Part shown: one piece after another, positions 20,079 through 24,752 of the stretch | Position numbering within the stretch: position 1 is the first letter of the stretch | Layout: every line of letters starts with the position of its first letter | IMG/VR virus record: IMGVR_UViG_3300042010_000245 | Location: 1-24,752 of that record | Source: a virus | DNA length: 24,752 nt | Reading direction: 5' to 3' (one strand) | Translations under genes and position numbers: made by a program | The notes under the pieces: generated by a model | What the model saw: the letters and a program-made list of their open reading frames with translations, nothing else | What the model was told of the DNA's origin: nothing | The model's database searches: none

Positions 20079-20795
20079 TTACGATGCCTCAGCCGCTGCC
20101 TTCAGGCGCGCGTGCTCGGCGGGGTTGGTTCGGCGGAGCTCTACGCGCTCCATCCCGGTAAGTTGGTTCCACGTTTTTGCGGCCCCGCCGCCTTTGCCAC
20201 CGGCAGCCCCGCCACCAGAAGCCCTGCTTGAAGCGATCAACGGAGCCAAGGAGGCGTCGTTGAAAAGTTGGGTCTTGAACTCTTCAACCGTCAGAGCGGT
20301 AGGCCGGCGATCAGCGTCCAGCACCACGACGGTGGGCTTGCTTTCGCGCAGCTCCATGGAGAGACGAGGCTCGATGATTTGTTGCAGCACGGCGGCAGAG
20401 CCTTGCACGGCCAGTTCGCCCGCTACACGTGCGGCAGTTGCGCCAACGGTCAGGGCGTGAACCTGAGCCTGTAGCGCGCTCAGCGTGCCGTCCTTCTCGG
20501 CCAGTGCCGCGGTGTGCTTTTCCTGCCAGCTGCGGTCGAGCGCTTCAGTGTCGCCGGATTTGCGGGCGGCATCCTCGGCAGCGATCCGCGCTGCCTCTTC
20601 AGCCTCACGCGCCTTCGTCTTGTTGGCTCGAAGCTCGGCCAGGAGTTCGTCGTTCTTGGCCTTCAAACCGGTGACGTCTTCGGGCGACGGCAAACCTTCC
20701 ACTGCCAGCACGTAGTCTTCTCCTTGCGCCTTGTAGAACGCCTGCAAGGAAGGTTCGAGCGCGTTATATGCTGCTTTGTCGATTAAATATTTCAT
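20079..20795 (-). CDS. Scaffold-like protein, 238 aa
   Basis: The gene directly before the capsid gene encodes a highly helical, Ala/Glu-rich protein: LKAKNDELLAELRANKTKAREAEEAARIAAEDAARKSGD and a second coiled coil around KHTAALAEKDGTLSALQAQVHAL, followed by a Gly-rich linker (GGGAAGGKGGGAAKTW) and a basic C-terminus (NQLTGMERVELRRTNPAEHARLK). The architecture, coiled-coil body with a basic C-terminal capsid-binding tail, is that of phage scaffolding proteins. ATG 20795 is preferred over the TTG at 20798 because AGGGGGA lies 8 nt before it. Confidence 0.78.
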   Translation of the reverse strand: MKYLIDKAAYNALEPSLQAFYKAQGEDYVLAVEGLPSPEDVTGLKAKNDELLAELRANKTKAREAEEAARIAAEDAARKSGDTEALDRSWQEKHTAALAEKDGTLSALQAQVHALTVGATAARVAGELAVQGSAAVLQQIIEPRLSMELRESKPTVVVLDADRRPTALTVEEFKTQLFNDASLAPLIASSRASGGGAAGGKGGGAAKTWNQLTGMERVELRRTNPAEHARLKAAAEAS

Positions 20796-20867
20796 CAAAA
20801 TTGTCCCCCTGAGACGGTCGCGAGCCCCGCCCGCAATGGAAAAAATAAAACTTTCATTTATCTACAG

Positions 20868-20886
20868 CGTACGTTACATTGTACAA
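20868..20886 (+). promoter_or_regulatory. Paired palindromes upstream of the plus-strand accessory gene
   Basis: CGTACG (20868-20873) and TTGTACAA (20879-20886) are perfect palindromes with centres 12 bp apart, in the 114-bp divergent interval between the scaffold and accessory gene starts. TACATT (20875-20880) could be a -10 box, but I see no good -35 partner. The promoter is therefore only suggested. Confidence 0.35.
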
Positions 20887-20909
20887 ACACAAACCGGAGA
20901 ACAACCCAA

Positions 20910-21371
20910 ATGAAACCAGTTCAGTTCATTCACAACGAAGACGGCGAAGTTGAATATGCAGTAATGCCGATTGCTCATTACCGGGAGCTGATTTCCGATG
21001 ACTTCGATGCATCTGTAGTCCCCCACCACCCTCTGCTCAATCAGGACAAGACCATGGTCAAACTTCCCTACGGCGGAGCGGACACTTGGGTGTGCATTGC
21101 TGATCTGATCTCTTATCTCCGGGCGCAAGACATAACCCACTTGGCGATCAATCAGCGCGCGCAGACGCTGGACAAGTTCCCTGAAGAGCAGCAGATGACG
21201 CTTGATCCAATCATCCGTCGTGAGTTCTTGGTCGATGGATCTCCTTACCGCAACACCATGCAAGCATCTGGCGAAGTCGTTGATGCTCTCGTTTCCACCG
21301 GTCTATTTCGCCGCACTAAGAAACGTTACGATTTCTTCAATCGTGCTGTTAACGCTATCGAATTGACCTAA
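20910..21371 (+). CDS. Plus-strand accessory (moron-like) protein, 153 aa
   Basis: The only gene in the structural region on the plus strand, inserted between the scaffold and minor head genes. The first about 30 residues (MKPVQFIHNEDGEVEYAVMPIAHYRELI) resemble the N-terminal segment of Phd/YefM-type or related antitoxin proteins. The remainder (ADLISYLRAQDITHLAINQRAQTL, RREFLVDGSPYRNTMQASGEVVDALV, FFNRAVNAIELT) is unfamiliar. No toxin partner is adjacent. GGAGA lies about 10 nt before the ATG. The region is noticeably less G+C-rich than the flanks and its stop codon faces the minor head stop codon 3 bp away. It is likely expressed independently of the late operon, but the function is unknown. 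Confidence 0.7.
   Translation: MKPVQFIHNEDGEVEYAVMPIAHYRELISDDFDASVVPHHPLLNQDKTMVKLPYGGADTWVCIADLISYLRAQDITHLAINQRAQTLDKFPEEQQMTLDPIIRREFLVDGSPYRNTMQASGEVVDALVSTGLFRRTKKRYDFFNRAVNAIELT
21258..21267 (+). repeat. Fifth exact ATGCAAGCAT site, inside the accessory gene
   Basis: The 10-mer that forms the P63C operator array occurs once more, exactly, in the coding sequence of the plus-strand accessory gene (codons for Met-Gln-Ala). About 0.05 chance hits of a given 10-mer on either strand are expected in a window this long, but a single site in coding DNA is still weak evidence. Confidence 0.5.
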
Positions 21372-21374
21372 CAG

Positions 21375-22454
21375 TCAAATGCCTGCGCGCTCGAAGGCCA
21401 AAGGCTCCAAGGCCTTCATCTCAACGAGTGTCAGTGGTTTGAAATTGCGGTCGAGCTGGAGCTCGGAGAAACGCTTAACGCTGAGCCCGCCGTTGCGGAA
21501 CAGAGCGCCACGGGCCTTGCCAATGGCTTTGTCCTGAAACGATGCGGGCTGCTGCTTGAGCCAGTGGTAGTAATCGAGATCAGCGCTGACTTGTGCTGCG
21601 CCATCTGCGCCTTTTGAGGCCCTTGTGGCGTCCTTCTCGAACATTTCGCTGAGGCGCGTCAGCAGCACGAAGGTGGTTCGGCAGTTCGGGTGGAACGGTG
21701 GCCTTGGCCCTGAATCGACAGGGAACCGGCGTTTATCCAACGTTCGGCAGATTTGGCTGGTCTTGCTGTCGAGCGTGGCGACCAGTTGGATCTCGGTGAC
21801 GATGTCGGTGTTGGCCTTCGCCGTCTCCATTCGCGCCTGGCTGGCAACGTGCTGGATTGCAGTGCGCACCACCGTGGAGGCGTTGCGATCAGTGATAGCC
21901 AGGATTCCGTCTGCGTACCCTGCTGCCTTCGTGCCTCGAATGTTCTGCAGGATCTGGAAGTTCGTCTGCCCTTCGAAGAACCCTTGCCGAATTGCGCCGG
22001 TGACACGCTCGCGCTCGGTTGTGGTCCAGTCCTTGATGAATGGTTTGAGCAGCTTGCCGCCGTCCCTGATGCTGAGCGGGTTGCTCATGACAGCTGAGCG
22101 GATGGCAGTGACGGATGGGACCGCTGCTTCAAGGCTGATGCCGGCCGGTACCGCTTTCGTCAGGCTCGTTGCCTCGAACTGCGCCTCATAGTTGGCCAGG
22201 TCAATCAGGTCTAGGGTCAACTGATCGGTGAAGCGGGTGAAAATACCCAGCAGCAGGCTATCCACTTCATCGAGCACCTTCTCCAGGCGCTTGCGACTGA
22301 AGCCGGTCAGATCTGACTTCGTCAGTCGCTCACGCAGCGAGCGGTCGATCTCCTTGAGGAAGGGGGTGAATTTCTTCACCTCCCCCGCCTTCAGCCTTTC
22401 GAGGAAGACAGCGTGCCGGATGGTGGCATCAAGGATCGCTTGGTTTGCCGCCAT
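21375..22454 (-). CDS. Minor head protein, Mu gpF-like, 359 aa
   Basis: A head morphogenesis protein of the SPP1 gp7/Mu gpF group. The C-terminal part contains LDSKTSQICRTLDKRRFP and PPFHPNCRTTFVLL, with Cys236, His255 and Cys258 in the pattern conserved in this family, possibly metal-binding. The N-terminal two thirds are helical. Such proteins are packaged in a few copies next to the portal. ATG 22454 is preferred over 22469 because GAGGA lies 8 nt upstream of it; either start overlaps the end of the portal gene. Confidence 0.82.
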   Translation of the reverse strand: MAANQAILDATIRHAVFLERLKAGEVKKFTPFLKEIDRSLRERLTKSDLTGFSRKRLEKVLDEVDSLLLGIFTRFTDQLTLDLIDLANYEAQFEATSLTKAVPAGISLEAAVPSVTAIRSAVMSNPLSIRDGGKLLKPFIKDWTTTERERVTGAIRQGFFEGQTNFQILQNIRGTKAAGYADGILAITDRNASTVVRTAIQHVASQARMETAKANTDIVTEIQLVATLDSKTSQICRTLDKRRFPVDSGPRPPFHPNCRTTFVLLTRLSEMFEKDATRASKGADGAAQVSADLDYYHWLKQQPASFQDKAIGKARGALFRNGGLSVKRFSELQLDRNFKPLTLVEMKALEPLAFERAGI

Positions 22455-23883
22455 CTGGTTTTTCCTCATCGTCTAGGCCAAGGCCCACTGGGTTCGCTTC
22501 GAGCTCGCCGCGAATGTCCTCGTCCGTCTTCTCTGGATCAATCACCCCGCGGTCGCGCAGGTACTGCCAGAAGTCCGACTCAGGCACTCGCCCGGCCTGC
22601 ACGGCATTGAACAGGCTGGCCATGATTGCGGCGTCAAGGCTCACTTGTGTGAAGTCTTGGTTCAGCTTCAGCAGCGCTTCGCCGGCGACGTTCTCGAATG
22701 CGCACATCCACATCAGGCACTGGCTGTAGGCCTCGCTGACGTTGCTCACGGCCAGCGACAGGATGCTGTGCTCTGCTGCGCTGTCGTTGTCAGCCTGGGT
22801 TGCGGTCTTCACCGCACTGCCCCGCTCAATCAGCCTGGCGCCCAGCGAAACCATGTCTTCCTTCTTGCCGTCCATGGCCTCTTTGACGAGGGTGTTCGGC
22901 TCTGGCTGCGCAAAACCGCATGATCCATTGACCGGAAGCGTCAGCGGTGCACGGGAGCCAACATAGATGCCGTTCTCTTCCAGGTGATCGCGCCAAGCCT
23001 CATCAAGGCCGGCGATCCAGAACTGTGGCTGCCCCGAGAACCAGACAGAGTCTTCGTAGTCGGCGCTGTTGTGGTAATGGCCGATGTTGATCTCGGCCAT
23101 GTCGTACAGCGGCGAGTCATCAATCGACGAATCGTTGTTCTCACTGCCGACGAACATGAACGGGATCAGACTCCAAGGCTTGCCGGTGCCGTCCAAAGGC
23201 GTATGGGCATCAGTAGCCGCCCAACTACCGCCCTCCGTCGTCCAGAGCTCCTGCTCGTACACGCCGGAGTCATTCAGGCGTAGTACGCGATACTGGTCTT
23301 TGCTCTCAACCCCAAAGCCGTCGTCGGTGTCCTTGTCGACCACTTCCTTCAGCACGACCAGGCTCAGCAGGTGCTGCCCGCCGACCTTTCGTGTCTTCCA
23401 GTTGATGATGCACTCGGCGTTGTAGCTGGCGATCGTTGGGCGGATGCCCATTGCCGCGCTGTCCGCCCTGCTGGTCGAACCAGGCTCAACGCTCGGATAG
23501 TCCACCAGCAGTCCGTGACGGCCAACCTCGAGAATGTGCCCGATGACCGATTGCGATTGCTGGTAGATGCTGATGCCCTGCCCGTCGACGTCCTTGGCAA
23601 CGTATTCGAGCGCGGCTGGCACGGTGAGCGTTGGCCAAGTGCGGAACACCGCACCTACCAAACTGTTTTTCGTGCGCCCGGTGGCGTTGTAGAACACGGC
23701 CCGCATCAGATATGTAGCGAACCGTGCCTTGTTCTCGTCGCTCTCATCGTGAGGATTTGGCCGAGGCAGGTAATGATCCCCGCGAGCCTTTACAGTCTCG
23801 GAGCCCTTGCACACGTCGCGCACCAGCCGCCAACGGGACTGTGCCGCGTCGTACTCCGGGCGGGTGTAGGTGACGTCTGCCAT
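22429..23883 (-). CDS. Portal protein, DUF4055 type, 484 aa
   Basis: The sequence RLVRDVCKGSETVKARGDHYLPRP, YLMRAVFYNATGRTKNSLVGAVFR and VGRHGLLVDYPS matches the DUF4055 family, which occupies the portal position in many siphophages. The dodecameric portal forms the DNA channel and docks the terminase. Position between the large terminase and the minor head gene supports the call. The ATG at 23883 overlaps the terminase stop (TAATG). The frame stays open to 24066, but that extension lies inside the terminase. The acidic C-terminus (LDDEEKPDGGKPSDP) overlaps the next gene. Confidence 0.85.
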   Translation of the reverse strand: MADVTYTRPEYDAAQSRWRLVRDVCKGSETVKARGDHYLPRPNPHDESDENKARFATYLMRAVFYNATGRTKNSLVGAVFRTWPTLTVPAALEYVAKDVDGQGISIYQQSQSVIGHILEVGRHGLLVDYPSVEPGSTSRADSAAMGIRPTIASYNAECIINWKTRKVGGQHLLSLVVLKEVVDKDTDDGFGVESKDQYRVLRLNDSGVYEQELWTTEGGSWAATDAHTPLDGTGKPWSLIPFMFVGSENNDSSIDDSPLYDMAEINIGHYHNSADYEDSVWFSGQPQFWIAGLDEAWRDHLEENGIYVGSRAPLTLPVNGSCGFAQPEPNTLVKEAMDGKKEDMVSLGARLIERGSAVKTATQADNDSAAEHSILSLAVSNVSEAYSQCLMWMCAFENVAGEALLKLNQDFTQVSLDAAIMASLFNAVQAGRVPESDFWQYLRDRGVIDPEKTDEDIRGELEANPVGLGLDDEEKPDGGKPSDP

Positions 23884-24752
23884 TAGCGTGCGAATCCCAT
23901 TTTGATTGATTTGACCGGCTTCCTTGCGCTCTTGGCGACTGCGAAGTACCGGAATGCATCGGACGGGTGAGACGCCCAGTCGTGAAGCGGCTTGTCTTTC
24001 CAGCAGCCCTTCTTGTCGTCCCACTCTTTCCTGTAGTTCTCGAGCGCGGTAATGCCCTCTTCGCACTTGGCCTCGTCAAAGGCACAGTGAGCGAGGATCT
24101 CGCGGGACTGGTCGATGCCGTCATCCACGCCGATCTTCGGCACGACCTGGAACGTCATGCGGTAGTGCTGACCGTCGATCTCGTAGCCTTCGCGCGCCAT
24201 CTCCCGGCGGGTCTTGGCATCGCTGCCGAACTCGCGGTTGTCGATGTCGTGCGGCCCCCAGTGCTCGGAATACGTGTAGCCTTTGTCCTTCAGCACCTTC
24301 ATGTAGTGCCGCAAGCCTTCCCCGCTGTTCTGGTAGAAGTCGATGACGTGGTATTCGGTGCCGACCTGACGCACGAACCAGATGGCCGTCGAGTCGCCGA
24401 CACCGATGTCCCAGAACGTCATCACCGGCAGGTGGCTGTTGTCTGGCAGCGCACCGATGCGCTGGGCGGCATACAGTTTGGTGAACTGCTGGGCGTAGTA
24501 GGCGCCCTCGATCGACTGCTGGAAGGCTTCGGCCGGGATCGACGGGTATTCCCGCTTCATGTCGTCGCCGAGGGTCTTCTCCTTGGCGGCATACCAGGCG
24601 CGCTGGCCAGGGTTGGTGTCGATGCCTTGCTTAGCGAACAGCTCGTTGAAATAGTCGGTCAGGCGCTGCGGGATGACCGCCTCGGCCGGATCGAGCCAGT
24701 AGGCCTTGTTCTTCCACCAGCTGAAGAAGAAGAACTTCCAGTCCAGCTTGCC
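23883..24752 (-). CDS. Terminase large subunit, C-terminal part (partial)
   Basis: The reading frame is open to the right edge of the window, so 289 C-terminal residues are seen and the start lies outside. The visible part is the nuclease half: WDIGVGDSTAIW carries the first Asp of the RNase H-like active site, followed by YHVIDFYQNSGEGLRHYMKVL, EHWGPHDIDNREFGSD, a segment typical of phage terminases with further acidic residues, and the C-terminal DWASHPSDAFRYFAVAK. The ATPase half is off the window. The gene cuts concatemeric DNA at the start and end of packaging. Its stop codon overlaps the portal start. Confidence 0.9.
   Translation of the reverse strand, partial: GKLDWKFFFFSWWKNKAYWLDPAEAVIPQRLTDYFNELFAKQGIDTNPGQRAWYAAKEKTLGDDMKREYPSIPAEAFQQSIEGAYYAQQFTKLYAAQRIGALPDNSHLPVMTFWDIGVGDSTAIWFVRQVGTEYHVIDFYQNSGEGLRHYMKVLKDKGYTYSEHWGPHDIDNREFGSDAKTRREMAREGYEIDGQHYRMTFQVVPKIGVDDGIDQSREILAHCAFDEAKCEEGITALENYRKEWDDKKGCWKDKPLHDWASHPSDAFRYFAVAKSARKPVKSIKMGFAR

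Noticed and set aside
18484-20460. 658-aa open frame on the plus strand opposite the capsid and neighbouring genes
   Set aside because: It spans three well-supported minus-strand genes, has low-complexity His/Arg/Val-rich composition and no family pattern. It is a shadow frame of high-G+C coding DNA.
21363-21378. TTGAC/GTCAA inverted repeat between convergent stop codons as a two-way terminator
   Set aside because: Five base pairs without a T tract is too weak to support.
23884-24066. Longer start for the portal gene
   Set aside because: The added residues lie in another frame of the terminase C-terminus. The TAATG overlap fits the real start.
1-24752. tRNA or other RNA genes, insertion sequences
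   Set aside because: No cloverleaf-like segment, transposase or terminal inverted repeat was recognised on either strand.

Overview
The window holds the late structural region of a lambda-like siphophage or prophage, almost certainly from a Pseudomonas host. The evidence is a G+C-rich sequence, tail fibre, tail-fibre-assembly and SleB-type lysin proteins of the kind found in Pseudomonas prophages, and a tail module in exactly the lambda gene order. Nearly all structural genes lie on the minus strand, so phage gene order runs from right to left. Integrase, repressor, replication genes and the small terminase are not in the window.

Head module (24752 down to about 16782): 3' part of the large terminase, DUF4055-type portal, Mu gpF-like minor head protein, a plus-strand accessory gene (20910-21371), scaffold-like protein, major capsid protein, a small HeH/LEM-domain protein, then four neck and tail-completion genes (DnaT-like/adaptor-like, stopper-like, HK97 gp10-like, DUF4128/gpU-like). 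Most junctions are ATGA or TAATG overlaps or gaps of a few bases, so these genes are probably co-transcribed and translationally coupled.

Tail module (16710 down to 4683): tail tube protein, tail chaperone pair G/GT with an intact -1 slippery heptamer, tape measure protein (H), then M, L, K, I and J homologues. Two accessory genes interrupt the lambda order between K and I. One is a P63C-domain protein with a consensus -35 box, its own terminator and a regular array of four ATGCAAGCAT-type sites. The other is a small outer-membrane-type lipoprotein.

Tail tip, fibre and lysis (4679 down to 1183): two small tip proteins of unknown function, a receptor-binding tail fibre, a small fibre-associated protein, a tail fibre assembly protein and a SleB-like cell-wall hydrolase. 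No holin or spanin is recognisable.

Left end (1-1149): a 513-bp non-coding stretch with short direct repeats separates a 96-aa minus-strand gene from a plus-strand coiled-coil gene that has a very good LexA (SOS) box just upstream. This end lies beyond the lysis gene, where an attachment site would be expected.

The points most worth following up are the P63C operator array, with a fifth exact copy inside the other accessory gene 10.7 kb away; the terminator-plus-Shine-Dalgarno cassette used three times in front of late genes; and the SOS-controlled gene at the left end.
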